From: Actinomycetes bacterium
GTDB taxonomy: Bacteria > Actinomycetota > Actinomycetes > Actinomycetales > Microbacteriaceae
Assembly: GCA_023432305.1 (NCBI GenBank)
Contig: JAEYUT010000023.1
Coordinates: 1-10,547 of the forward strand
Direction of reading: 5' to 3'
Length of the DNA: 10,547 bases
Numbering within the stretch: position 1 is the first letter of the stretch; every line of letters starts with the position of its first letter. Below, piece by piece: positions 1 to 7,518 of this stretch. The notes beneath the pieces were generated by a model, which was given only the letters and a program-made list of their open reading frames with translations, ran no database searches and had not been told where the DNA came from. The position numbers and the translations under genes were made by a program.

Positions 1-1410
1 GAGCACCGCCACACCCCACGCGCCGCCCTCAGACGCGGTTGAACCAACCGCAACCGGTGCCCCGATCGCCGCCGCGAGGAACCGCTGCGCCACACCCGCG
101 GTGCGGAACAGGCCTCCGTGGGCGAACATGCGGTCCACCTCCACACCTTCATCCGACAGCACCTGCATGCCGAGCGCGAGGGTCGCGAACACGCCGTAGA
201 TCTGGGCGCGCACCAGGTTGGCGAGAGTGAACGAGCTGTCGGGGGTGCGCATCACGAGCGGGCGCCCCTCGGTGAGACCCACGATGTGCTCGCCCGACAG
301 GTACGGGTAGGCGAGCAGGCCGCCCGCATCCGCGTCGCCGGTGAGCGCCTCGCGGAAGATCGTCTCGAAGATCTGATCCTGCGTGAGCGACAGCCCCGCC
401 GCCTCCGAGAAGCGCTGGAACAGGCCCATCCAGGCACCCAGCTCGCTCGCGCCGTTGTTGCAGTGCACCATCGCCACTGTGTCGCCCGCGGGGGTCGTCA
501 CCAGGTCGAGCTCGTGGTGCAGCTGCGTGAGCGGGCGCTCCAGCACCACCATCGCGAAGATGCTGGTGCCGGCGCTGATGTTGCCGGTGCGCGGCGACAC
601 CGCATTCGTGGCCACCATGCCGGTGCCGGCGTCGCCCTCGGGCGGGCACAACGGGATGCCGGGGCGCAGCGCACCCGACGGGTCGAGCAGCGCGGCACCC
701 GCCTCAGTCAGAGAGCCAGCCTCGGCACCCGCCGTCAGCACGCGCGGCAGCAGCGACCGCAGCGGCGGCACCGCGCCCTCCACCAGCGCGTCGAACTGCG
801 CGAGCATCCGCTCGTCGAAATCGCCCGTCGCCGCATCGATCGGGAACATGCCGGATGCGTCTCCGACGCCCAGCACCCGCTCGCCCGTGAGCTGCCAGTG
901 CACGTAACCGGCGAGGGTCGTGAGGAACGCGACCGAGCCGACGTGAGCTTCTCCGTCGAGCATCGCCTGGCGCAGGTGCGACACCGACCAGCGCTGCGGG
1001 ATGTTCATGCCGAACAGCTCGGTCAGCTCCTCGGATGCGGCGCCCGTGGTGGTGTTGCGCCACGTGCGGAACGGCACCAGCAGCTCATCCGAGGCGTCGA
1101 ACGCCAGATACCCGTGCATCATCGCCGAGACGCCGATCGAACCGAACGTGGTGGGCGCAACGCCATACGTCGACGAGACCGACGCCATCAGATCCGCGTA
1201 GGCGGCGCGCAGGCCCGACCACACCTGTTCGAGCGAGTACGTCCAGCGCCGATCCACGAACTGGTTCTCCCAGGTGTGGCCGCCCGTGGCGAGCACGGTG
1301 GCGGGGGAGTCCTCAGCCACCAGGCACAGCTTGATGCGGGTGGAGCCCAGCTCGATGCCGAGAGCCGTTGCCCCCGAGACGATCAGGTCGGCGGGGGCAG
1401 CGGCGGTCAT
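1..1410 (-). CDS. FGGY-family carbohydrate kinase (3' end cut by window edge)
   Basis: ATP-dependent cytoplasmic kinase that probably phosphorylates a ketose or related sugar. The minus frame is open for 470 codons from ATG at 1408-1410 to the left edge, so about 30-80 C-terminal residues are missing. The phosphate-1 motif is GIELGSTRIK (residues 18-27), with Glu20 where xylulokinases usually have Asp. A sugar-site-like MMHGYLAF lies at 97-104 and FRTWRNT at 114-120. EGDAGTGM (258-265) carries the probable catalytic base Asp260, and GNISAGTS (276-283) matches the second phosphate loop. The start overlaps the stop of the upstream regulator (ATGA, 1407-1410), so the two are probably translationally coupled. 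The family call is firm. The substrate is not: it resembles an unassigned FGGY subgroup near ribulo-/xylulokinases. No frameshift was found on checking every codon. Confidence 0.9.
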   Translation of the reverse strand, partial: MTAAAPADLIVSGATALGIELGSTRIKLCLVAEDSPATVLATGGHTWENQFVDRRWTYSLEQVWSGLRAAYADLMASVSSTYGVAPTTFGSIGVSAMMHGYLAFDASDELLVPFRTWRNTTTGAASEELTELFGMNIPQRWSVSHLRQAMLDGEAHVGSVAFLTTLAGYVHWQLTGERVLGVGDASGMFPIDAATGDFDERMLAQFDALVEGAVPPLRSLLPRVLTAGAEAGSLTEAGAALLDPSGALRPGIPLCPPEGDAGTGMVATNAVSPRTGNISAGTSIFAMVVLERPLTQLHHELDLVTTPAGDTVAMVHCNNGASELGAWMGLFQRFSEAAGLSLTQDQIFETIFREALTGDADAGGLLAYPYLSGEHIVGLTEGRPLVMRTPDSSFTLANLVRAQIYGVFATLALGMQVLSDEGVEVDRMFAHGGLFRTAGVAQRFLAAAIGAPVAVGSTASEGGAWGVAVL

Positions 1411-2393
1411 GCATTCTCCAATACGAATCGGGCGGTGTTCGCGTCGGTGACGAGCACATCCACGAGGCCGGCGCGCAGGGCGGCCAGGATCGCGCGGTGC
1501 TTGCCCTCGGTTCCGGCGACGACGAGCTTCAGCGGCACCTGGCGCAGCTGCTCGGTGGTGATGCCCACCATGCGGCCCGCGAGCACATCGAGCGGGTTCC
1601 CGTCGGCGTCGAGCAGGGTCGTGCCGATCTCAGCAACGAGCCCCGCTTCGGCGAGTCGGTCGAGCTCACCCAGCACGCGCGCCTGCTCGGCGAGGAGGGC
1701 GTCGTTCGGGAAGCCGCCCACCGAGAGCACCGCCTTGTCGATGCCGTTCATGCGGTTGAGAGCCTGCTTCACACCCGGCTGAGCGGCGATCGCCTCACCG
1801 GCGCGCGCATCCGTGGTCACGAACGGCGCGTGCAGCGGGTACATGCGGCCGCGGGCGATGCTGCTGAGCGTCATGACGGCGTGCATGCTCTCGTTGGCGT
1901 CGGTCGTGGCGACGCCGGTGATCTGCACGATGTCGCACGTGGGCAGCTCGGAGATCTGGGTGCACATCTCGAGGATGGTGCGACCCGCGGCGAGGCCGAT
2001 GGTGTCGTCCTCCTGCACCGTCTCGGCGAGCACCTTCGCGGCGAACGCGGAGATCGTGGAGCGGGTCTGCTCGAGGGTGTCGATCGCCGGGACGACCGCG
2101 TAGGCGGCCTGCAGCTTGAACTTCGAGGCGAGGGCGCTCGAGAGCTTCACATCGATCGGGTCGATCATCTTCGGCACCACCTCGATGAGTCCCTCATCGC
2201 GGGCCCGCTTGATCATGCGACCCACCATGAAGCGCGAGATTCCGAGCTCTTCGGCGATCTCGACCGTCGACCGGTCGTGCTCGAGGTGCTGGATGGCGAC
2301 GTAGATGCATTTGACCTGATCGTCGATCGACAGTGACTTGCTCACCTGAGCAGAGTACACGCTCCGTCGAGCGATGTGCTTATGATCTGTCAC
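1407..2393 (-). CDS. SorC/DeoR-type sugar-binding transcriptional regulator
   Basis: Probable local regulator of the locus. An N-terminal helix-turn-helix lies at about residues 43-66 (TVEIAEELGISR then MVGRMIKRARDEG). A sugar-binding domain of the SorC family (PF04198 type) fills roughly 80-328 and ends in TDANTARFVLENA. Known members such as CggR and DeoR respond to phosphorylated sugars, which fits a neighbouring kinase making the inducer. The start is uncertain. The longest form begins with GTG at 2391-2393 and gives 328 aa. GTGs at 2358-2360 (317 aa) and 2343-2345 (312 aa) are closer to usual family length, and none has a well-spaced Shine-Dalgarno. The longest form would overlap the proposed promoter of the divergent transporter operon. 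Its stop overlaps the kinase start by 4 nt. Confidence 0.9.
   Translation of the reverse strand: MTDHKHIARRSVYSAQVSKSLSIDDQVKCIYVAIQHLEHDRSTVEIAEELGISRFMVGRMIKRARDEGLIEVVPKMIDPIDVKLSSALASKFKLQAAYAVVPAIDTLEQTRSTISAFAAKVLAETVQEDDTIGLAAGRTILEMCTQISELPTCDIVQITGVATTDANESMHAVMTLSSIARGRMYPLHAPFVTTDARAGEAIAAQPGVKQALNRMNGIDKAVLSVGGFPNDALLAEQARVLGELDRLAEAGLVAEIGTTLLDADGNPLDVLAGRMVGITTEQLRQVPLKLVVAGTEGKHRAILAALRAGLVDVLVTDANTARFVLENA
2360..2373. promoter_or_regulatory. Inverted repeat CGCTC-4-GAGCG, possible operator
   Basis: The perfect 5-bp arms CGCTC (2360-2364) and GAGCG (2369-2373) flank CGTC. The repeat sits where the -35 region of the TATGAT promoter would be, and at or just inside the 5' end of the divergent regulator gene. 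A regulator bound here could control both directions. Arms this short can occur by chance in GC-rich DNA. Confidence 0.3.
2381..2386 (+). promoter_or_regulatory. Candidate -10 element for the ABC transporter operon
   Basis: TATGAT matches the bacterial -10 consensus at five of six positions in an otherwise GC-rich region. Transcription would start near 2392-2394, giving a leader of about 20 nt that holds the Shine-Dalgarno of the ATPase gene. No convincing -35 hexamer lies 16-18 nt upstream, which would suit a promoter needing an activator or one that is weak. The assignment comes from reading alone. Confidence 0.45.
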
Positions 2394-2396
2394 AGA
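2386..2396. promoter_or_regulatory. Palindrome TCTGT-C-ACAGA over the predicted start site, possible operator
   Basis: The perfect inverted repeat TCTGTCACAGA is centred on 2391. It starts on the last base of the TATGAT element and covers the predicted transcription start of the transporter operon. It is AT-richer than its surroundings and stands out by eye. Its position would suit repression by the SorC-type protein encoded next to it, but the binding protein is inferred. Confidence 0.35.
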
Positions 2397-2413
2397 ACTA
2401 TTCGGAGGCTACT

Positions 2414-3523
2414 TTGAGCATCAACATTAACGTCGATGGCGTGACCAAGCGTTACGGCGACAGCACCGTCATCCGTGACCTCTCGGTCCAGATCCAGCCG
2501 GGCGAGTTCTTCACCCTGCTCGGCCCCTCGGGCTGCGGAAAGACCACGCTCCTGCGCATGATCGCCGGCTTCAACTCGATCGAAGACGGATCCATCTACT
2601 TCAACGAGCGTCGCATCAACGACCTCGACCCCGCCAAGCGCCGCATCGGCATGGTGTTCCAGAACTACGCGATCTTCCCGCACCTCTCCGTGCGCAAGAA
2701 CGTCGAGTTCGGCCTCCGCAACATGGATGTTCCCCGTGGCGAGGTGCGCGACCGCGCGCAGGAGTACATCGAGCTCGTGCAGATCGACAAGTGGGCCGAC
2801 GCCATGCCCGACCGCCTCTCCGGCGGCCAGCAGCAGCGAGTCGCGCTCGCCCGCGCGCTCGTCACCCACCCCGACGTGCTCCTCATGGATGAGCCGCTCT
2901 CCAACCTCGACGCCAAGCTCCGCGTCGAGATGCGCGAAGCGATCCGCGAGATCCAGAAGCGCGTCGGCACCACGACCGTCTACGTCACGCACGACCAGGA
3001 GGAGGCCATGGCCGTCTCCGACCGCATCGCGGTCATGAAGGACGGCGTCATCCAGCACCTCGGCACGCCGCGTGAGCTGTACCACCGCCCCTCCAACGAA
3101 TTCGTCGCCAACTTCGTCGGCCGCACCAACATGCTCGACGGCACCCTCGCCGCCGGCGTGAACGGCGCCGAGCTCACCGTCGCCGGCGCCACCGTCGAGG
3201 TTCCGGATGTCGAAGCGCCCGCCACGACGACCCCCGTCAAGGTGTCGGTGCGTCCCGAGCAGTTCGTGCTCGACGCGGCAGCCACGAGCGGCATCCCCGC
3301 CACCGTGAAGCACGGCATGTTCCTCGGCATGAACACCCACTACGCGCTCGAACTCGCCGACGGCACCCACGTTGAGGCCGTGCAGGAGTCGGAGTACGAA
3401 GACGGACTCGCTGAGGGCATGAAGGTCTTCCTCGACCTCAAGCGCCACCGTGTCAACATCTACACGGCTGACGGCCTCATGAACCTCCGCACCGGCCAGA
3501 CCGTCCAGGCGGGAGTCGCCTGA
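2414..3523 (+). CDS. ABC transporter ATP-binding protein (FbpC/AfuC/PotA-like)
   Basis: Cytoplasmic ATPase that powers the importer formed with the next two genes. I place the start at TTG 2414-2416 because GGAGG (2404-2408) lies 5 nt upstream; the frame continues further upstream into the regulator region. This gives 369 aa. Walker A is GPSGCGKTT (37-45), the Q-loop glutamine is Gln83, the signature is LSGGQQQR (135-142), Walker B ends in Asp159-Glu160 (LLMDEP), the D-loop is SNLD (163-166) and the switch histidine is His193 in VTHDQEEAM. The C-terminal 120 or so residues form a TOBE-like region containing VSVRPEQFVL. All catalytic motifs are intact. The class covers iron, polyamine, sugar-phosphate and sugar importers, so the ATPase does not reveal the substrate. 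Its stop overlaps the permease start by one base (TGATG). Confidence 0.93.
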   Translation: MSININVDGVTKRYGDSTVIRDLSVQIQPGEFFTLLGPSGCGKTTLLRMIAGFNSIEDGSIYFNERRINDLDPAKRRIGMVFQNYAIFPHLSVRKNVEFGLRNMDVPRGEVRDRAQEYIELVQIDKWADAMPDRLSGGQQQRVALARALVTHPDVLLMDEPLSNLDAKLRVEMREAIREIQKRVGTTTVYVTHDQEEAMAVSDRIAVMKDGVIQHLGTPRELYHRPSNEFVANFVGRTNMLDGTLAAGVNGAELTVAGATVEVPDVEAPATTTPVKVSVRPEQFVLDAAATSGIPATVKHGMFLGMNTHYALELADGTHVEAVQESEYEDGLAEGMKVFLDLKRHRVNIYTADGLMNLRTGQTVQAGVA

Positions 3524-5232
3524 TGAGTGCGACGCTCACCCCCGGCGTCGAGGCACCCGTCCAGACGCCCCGCAAGAAGCGCGAGCTCAAGCAGCTCGAC
3601 TTCTGGACCATCGTCACGCTCGCGCTCCTGGTGCTCTTCGGCGCCTTCCTCATCTTCCCGCTGTGGCAGGTGCTCAAGGAGTCGGTCGTCAACGGCGAAG
3701 GCGAGTTCACGCTCCAGTACTTCGTCGACTTCTTCGCGAAGAGCTACTACTTCTCCACGATCTACAACAGCTTCGTGCTGAGCATCGCGGTGACGCTCGT
3801 CTCGCTCGCGATCGGCATCCCGTTCTCGTACTTCTACACGTACTTCAAGCTGCGCGGGCAGAAGCTGCTGTTCATCGGCGCTGTGCTCTCGTGCATGTCG
3901 GCTCCGTTCATCGGCGCCTACGCGTGGATCCTGCTCATGGGTCGCAACGGACTCGTCACGCAGATCATGGGAACCGTCTTCCCGTGGATCGAGATGGGCA
4001 GCATCTACGGCTTCGGCGGACTCGTGTTCGTGCTGAGCCTGAAGCTGTTCCCGCTCGTGTCGGTGTACATGAACGGCGCGTTCCGCAGCATCGACAACTC
4101 GCTGCTCGAAGCGGCCTCCCTCATGGGAAGCTCCGGCCTCAAGCGCATCCTCACGGTCACGCTGCGCCTCACCGTTCCCACGATGCTCGCCGCCTCGCTG
4201 CTCGTGTTCATGCGCACCTTCGCCGACTTCGGCACCCCGCTGCTCATCGGCGAGGGCTACCGCACGTTCACGGTCGAGATCTACAACCAGTACCTCGGCG
4301 AGACCGGCACCAACCACAACTTCGCAGCCGCGATCGGCGTCATCGGCGTCATCGTCACCGCGATCGTGTTCTGGTTCCAGAAGTACGCGGCCGGCAAGTT
4401 CAGCTTCACGCTGAAGGCGAGCGCACCCATCCAGCGCATCAAGCCCCGGGGCCTCAAGAGCATCGGCATGCACGTCTACATGTACGTGATCGTCGGCCTC
4501 GCGTTCCTGCCGCAGATCTACGTGATGTACCTGTCGTTCCGCAAGAGCAACGCCTCGGTGTTCCTCCCCGGCTACTCGTTCCAGAACTACGAGAACGCCA
4601 TGGATCGCCTGCTCGTGCGCTCCACGCTCAACACGCTCTGGTTCGGCACCATCTCGATGGCCATCATCATCGTGCTGTCGGTGCTCATCGCCTACCTCGT
4701 GGTGCGACGCTCCAACTTCGCCAACAACTTCATCGACACGATGGCGATGATCCCGTACATCCTCCCCGGAGCCGTCATCGGCATCGCCCTGATCCTCGCG
4801 TTCAACGGGCAGCCGCTCGCGCTCACGGGAACCGCGGCGATCATGATCCTCGCGCTCGTGATCCGGCGCATGCCGTACACGATCCGCTCGGCGACGGCGA
4901 CGCTCATGCACATCCCGATGTCGATGGAGGAAGCCTCCCGCAGCCTCGGCGCGTCGAAGCTGAAGACGTTCCGCAAGATCACCGTCCCGATGATGGCGAA
5001 CGGCATCACCTCGGGCGCGATCCTCAGCTTCGTGGCGATCGTCACCGAGATGGCCGCGGGAATCATCCTCTACAACAACCAGACCATCACGCTCACCATG
5101 TCGGCGTACGTCGCCATCACGCGCGGCAACTACGGACTGGCGTGCGCCTTCTCGACGGTGCTCACGGTGCTCACAGCGATCGTGCTGCTCGTCTACCTCA
5201 AGTTCACGCGAGAGGAGGACGTGAAGATGTGA
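3523..5232 (+). CDS. Fused two-domain ABC transporter permease
   Basis: Inner-membrane permease of 569 aa in which two binding-protein-dependent transport domains are joined in one chain, as in FbpB, SfuB and AfuB. Hydrophobic segments are visible throughout; the first is about residues 28-48, after a basic N-terminal tail. A cytoplasmic 'EAA' loop that contacts the ATPase is present in each half: EAASLMGSSG from residue 196 and EASRSLGASK from residue 470. The two copies show an internal duplication and both look intact. The start is ATG at 3523, with GGAG at 3512-3515 seven nt upstream and inside the end of the ATPase gene, so coupling is likely. 'Iron(III) transport permease' is the usual automatic name for this architecture, but the gene context argues for a carbohydrate. 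Confidence 0.92.
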   Translation: MSATLTPGVEAPVQTPRKKRELKQLDFWTIVTLALLVLFGAFLIFPLWQVLKESVVNGEGEFTLQYFVDFFAKSYYFSTIYNSFVLSIAVTLVSLAIGIPFSYFYTYFKLRGQKLLFIGAVLSCMSAPFIGAYAWILLMGRNGLVTQIMGTVFPWIEMGSIYGFGGLVFVLSLKLFPLVSVYMNGAFRSIDNSLLEAASLMGSSGLKRILTVTLRLTVPTMLAASLLVFMRTFADFGTPLLIGEGYRTFTVEIYNQYLGETGTNHNFAAAIGVIGVIVTAIVFWFQKYAAGKFSFTLKASAPIQRIKPRGLKSIGMHVYMYVIVGLAFLPQIYVMYLSFRKSNASVFLPGYSFQNYENAMDRLLVRSTLNTLWFGTISMAIIIVLSVLIAYLVVRRSNFANNFIDTMAMIPYILPGAVIGIALILAFNGQPLALTGTAAIMILALVIRRMPYTIRSATATLMHIPMSMEEASRSLGASKLKTFRKITVPMMANGITSGAILSFVAIVTEMAAGIILYNNQTITLTMSAYVAITRGNYGLACAFSTVLTVLTAIVLLVYLKFTREEDVKM

Positions 5233-5303
5233 GGCCCCTCACGGAGCCTTCAACCCCTGCAACACCCATCCCTGCAATCAACGAAGAATCTGTAAGGAAG
5301 AAC
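5233..5303 (+). other. 71-nt gap between permease and binding-protein genes
   Basis: This is the only gap within the transporter genes. It contains two near copies of CCCTGCAA and ends in a good Shine-Dalgarno, AAGGAAG (5294-5300), just before ATG 5304. That site fixes the binding-protein start and would support strong independent translation. Only a weak AGGC/GCCT stem is visible at the left end. I see no promoter consensus. Confidence 0.5.
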
Positions 5304-6356
5304 ATGCGCAACATCACCAAGGCGGGCCTGGGCATCGCCCTCGCCGCCGGACTCACTCTCACCGGCTGCTCCGCTGCCGACCTCGAAGGCGGCACCGGCG
5401 GCACCGACGAGCAGATGAACCTCGTTCTCTACTCGACGATGACGGAGAACGACCTCAACGCGCTCTCGGGCCTGCTCGAGGAGCAGTTCCCCGGCATCAA
5501 CATCGAGGTCGTCAGCGGCAACGCCGGCGAGCTCACCACCCGCATCCAGTCCGAGAGCGGCAACCCGCAGGGCGACATGATGTGGGGCGGCCTCGACACC
5601 GCCGACGGCGACAAGCACAGCGAGATCTTCGAGCACTGGCTGTCGGACTACGAGGACACCCTCCTCCCCGAGTACAAGTCGACCAACGGCTTCTACAACG
5701 TCGACCACATCTCGTCGGTCGCGTTCGCCGTCAACCCGGAGCTCGAGGCCGAGCTCGGCATCGAGATCAACGGCTACGAGGACCTCCTCAACCCGGCGCT
5801 CAAGGGCAAGATCCTCATGGCCGACCCGACCTCGTCGTCGTCCGCTTGGAACAACGTCTCCAACATCATGGCCGTGTTCGGCAACGACTCGACCGAGGCG
5901 TGGGACTACATCGAGGCGCTGCTGCGCAACGACCTCGTGATCGCGTCGTCGTCGTCGGCTGCGTTCGCGTCGGTCGCCGATGGCGAGTACGTCGCCGGCC
6001 TCACCTACGAGGACGGCATCGCGAGCCTCATCAAGTCGGGCGCTGAGAACCTCAAGCTCGTCTACCCCGAGGAAGGCACGAGCGCGTCGGCGTTCGGCAC
6101 CGCGGTCATCAAGGGCGGCCCGAACCCCGAGACGGCCAAGAAGGTCATCAACTACATCATGAGCCCCGAGGGCCAGGTCGCTCTCGCGGAGGCCATCGGC
6201 ACCGTCCGCATGACCACCGCTGAGACGTACGAGACCGAGTTCCTCCCGGCGTACGACTCGGTCAAGTGGGTCGAGCGCGACGTCGCATGGCTCACCGAGA
6301 ACCGCGAGTCGGTCATCGGCAAGTGGCAGGACCTCATCACCGAGGTCCGCGGCTAA
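5304..6356 (+). CDS. Lipoprotein solute-binding protein of the Fe3+/AfuA-like class
   Basis: Extracytoplasmic receptor of the importer, 350 aa. A basic start and hydrophobic stretch lead to the lipobox LTGC with Cys22 as the lipidation site, so it is a membrane-anchored lipoprotein. The mature part begins with a Gly/Thr-rich linker and then LVLYSTMTEND, GNPQGDMMWGG, LLNPALKGKILMADP and GLTYEDG (232-238), typical of the periplasmic-binding-protein class labelled iron(III) (SBP_bac_6/PF13343 type). I do not see the adjacent Tyr-Tyr pair that binds iron in FbpA. Two serine clusters stand out at 177-180 (TSSSSAW) and 215-218 (ASSSSAAF) and could line a polar ligand pocket. With kinase, dehydrogenase and phosphatase neighbours, a sugar, polyol or sugar-phosphate ligand is more likely than iron. 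Confidence 0.9.
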   Translation: MRNITKAGLGIALAAGLTLTGCSAADLEGGTGGTDEQMNLVLYSTMTENDLNALSGLLEEQFPGINIEVVSGNAGELTTRIQSESGNPQGDMMWGGLDTADGDKHSEIFEHWLSDYEDTLLPEYKSTNGFYNVDHISSVAFAVNPELEAELGIEINGYEDLLNPALKGKILMADPTSSSSAWNNVSNIMAVFGNDSTEAWDYIEALLRNDLVIASSSSAAFASVADGEYVAGLTYEDGIASLIKSGAENLKLVYPEEGTSASAFGTAVIKGGPNPETAKKVINYIMSPEGQVALAEAIGTVRMTTAETYETEFLPAYDSVKWVERDVAWLTENRESVIGKWQDLITEVRG

Positions 6357-6369
6357 GCACCGCAGATTC

Positions 6370-6405
6370 GGGCCGGCCTCCGAGCTCCTCCTCGGGGGCC
6401 GGCCC
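6370..6405 (+). terminator. Strong hairpin after the binding-protein gene
   Basis: The arms 6370-6384 and 6391-6405 pair over 15 bp with a single G-T wobble around the loop CTCCTC. The stem is extremely GC-rich and starts 13 nt after the binding-protein stop. No T-run follows, so it may be a partial terminator or a 3' stabiliser that raises binding-protein mRNA above the downstream dehydrogenase, as hairpins do in other importer operons. The remaining 66 nt before the next gene show no clear promoter. Confidence 0.75.
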
Positions 6406-6471
6406 CGCTCATACCTTCCGGCCTCTGCGCGCCGGCGACAATCCCCCCGCACACCCTTGTTAAGGACACCT

Positions 6472-7518
6472 ATGTCTTCTTCGTCCATGCTCGCGAGCGT
6501 GCTCGTCGCTCCCGCGACGGTGCAGCTCGAGCGTCGCGACGTTCCGACGCCCGGGCCCGGCCAGGTGCTGGTGCGCGTCACCGCTGTCGGATGCTGCGGC
6601 TCCGACACCCACTTCTTCGAGACGGGACGGGTCGGCGACATCGTCGTCGACGGCCCCATCGTGCTCGGCCATGAGACCGCCGGCGAGATCTCCGCGGTGG
6701 GCGAGGGCGTCGATCCCGCTCGCATCGGGCAGCGCGTCGCTCTCGAACCGCAGCGCCCGTGCCGTCGCTGCGGGCCGTGCAAGACCGGCTCGTACCACCT
6801 GTGCCACGACATGGAGTTCTACGGGGCGTACCCGATCGACGGCTCCTTCGCGGAGTTCGTGCTCATCGACGACGACTTCGCCCACGCGATCCCCGACACG
6901 ATGACGGATGAGGAGGGCGCGCTCGTCGAGCCTCTCTCGGTGGCGGTGCACGCCGCCCGCCGCGCCGGCATCACAAGCGGATCGAAGGTGCTCATCACGG
7001 GCGCCGGCCCCATCGGCGTGATGTGCGCCGAAGCGGCCCGCGCGTTCGGCGCCACCGAGATCGTCGTGAGCGACCCCATGGCGCACCGCCGCGACGTCGT
7101 CGCACGCCATGGGGCGACCGAGACGATCGACCCCACCACCGACGACCTCTCGCGCTTCGACCGTCACTTCGACGTCTACCTCGACGCCTCCGGCAGCGCG
7201 CGCGCCATCCAGCCGTCGTTCGCCCTCATCCGACCGGGCGGCGCCGCCGTGCTCGTCGGCATGGGCAACATCGACCTCGAGGTTCCCATCTCGCTCATCC
7301 AGCACCGCGAGATCACCGTCACCGGCACGTTCCGCTACGTGAACACCTGGCCGACGGCGATCGACCTCATGACCTCCGGCCGCGTCCGGGTCGCCGACCT
7401 CGTGACAGGCCGCTACGGCCTGGAGGTCGTCGGCGAAGCGCTCCTGCGCGGGCACACCGACCCGACCGCCATCAAGACGATGATCATCCCCTCCCTCACG
7501 ATTGAGAACACTGCGTGA
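6472..7518 (+). CDS. Zinc-dependent medium-chain alcohol/polyol dehydrogenase (sorbitol/xylitol dehydrogenase-like)
   Basis: Cytoplasmic NAD(P)-dependent oxidoreductase, 348 aa, probably oxidising a sugar alcohol to a ketose or the reverse. Catalytic zinc ligands fit Cys42 (CGSD), His67-Glu68 (GHE) and Glu153 (VEPLS), the pattern of the sorbitol dehydrogenase group. Structural zinc cysteines are Cys97, Cys100, Cys103 and Cys111. The Rossmann loop is GAGPIG (177-182), and Asp201 at the end of the second strand suggests NAD rather than NADP. The start is ATG 6472 because AAGGA lies at 6462-6466; a TTG at 6457 lacks such a site. The gene ends in a 4-nt overlap with the phosphatase gene. The FGGY kinase of the same locus would be the natural next enzyme for a ketose product. 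The exact polyol is not deducible. Confidence 0.92.
   Translation: MSSSSMLASVLVAPATVQLERRDVPTPGPGQVLVRVTAVGCCGSDTHFFETGRVGDIVVDGPIVLGHETAGEISAVGEGVDPARIGQRVALEPQRPCRRCGPCKTGSYHLCHDMEFYGAYPIDGSFAEFVLIDDDFAHAIPDTMTDEEGALVEPLSVAVHAARRAGITSGSKVLITGAGPIGVMCAEAARAFGATEIVVSDPMAHRRDVVARHGATETIDPTTDDLSRFDRHFDVYLDASGSARAIQPSFALIRPGGAAVLVGMGNIDLEVPISLIQHREITVTGTFRYVNTWPTAIDLMTSGRVRVADLVTGRYGLEVVGEALLRGHTDPTAIKTMIIPSLTIENTA

Noticed and set aside
118..1782. Long open frame of 554 codons on the plus strand across the kinase and regulator genes
   Set aside because: It is antisense to two well-recognised proteins, is very rich in Arg/His/Ala/Gly as expected of a GC-rich shadow frame, and shows no domain.
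3460..4911. Long minus-strand frame opposite the permease, with similar ones at 2390-3448, 5250-6812 and 6460-7455
   Set aside because: All are shadow frames full of Glu/Asp/Arg/His opposite genes with intact motifs. None has a recognisable domain or ribosome site.
5820..5960. TCG-codon runs as a microsatellite repeat
   Set aside because: Only four serine codons in a row at each place, in frame inside a conserved region of the binding protein. They are better explained as protein sequence.
3663..6356. An 897-codon plus-strand frame that would fuse a long protein to the binding protein
   Set aside because: The upstream part is the permease gene read out of frame (Arg/His-rich). The real protein starts at ATG 5304, with a Shine-Dalgarno site and a lipoprotein signal peptide.
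2414..6356. Ferric iron (FbpABC) uptake system
   Set aside because: The architecture fits, but the binding protein lacks a visible Tyr-Tyr iron site and every neighbour is a carbohydrate gene. Kept as the alternative reading only.
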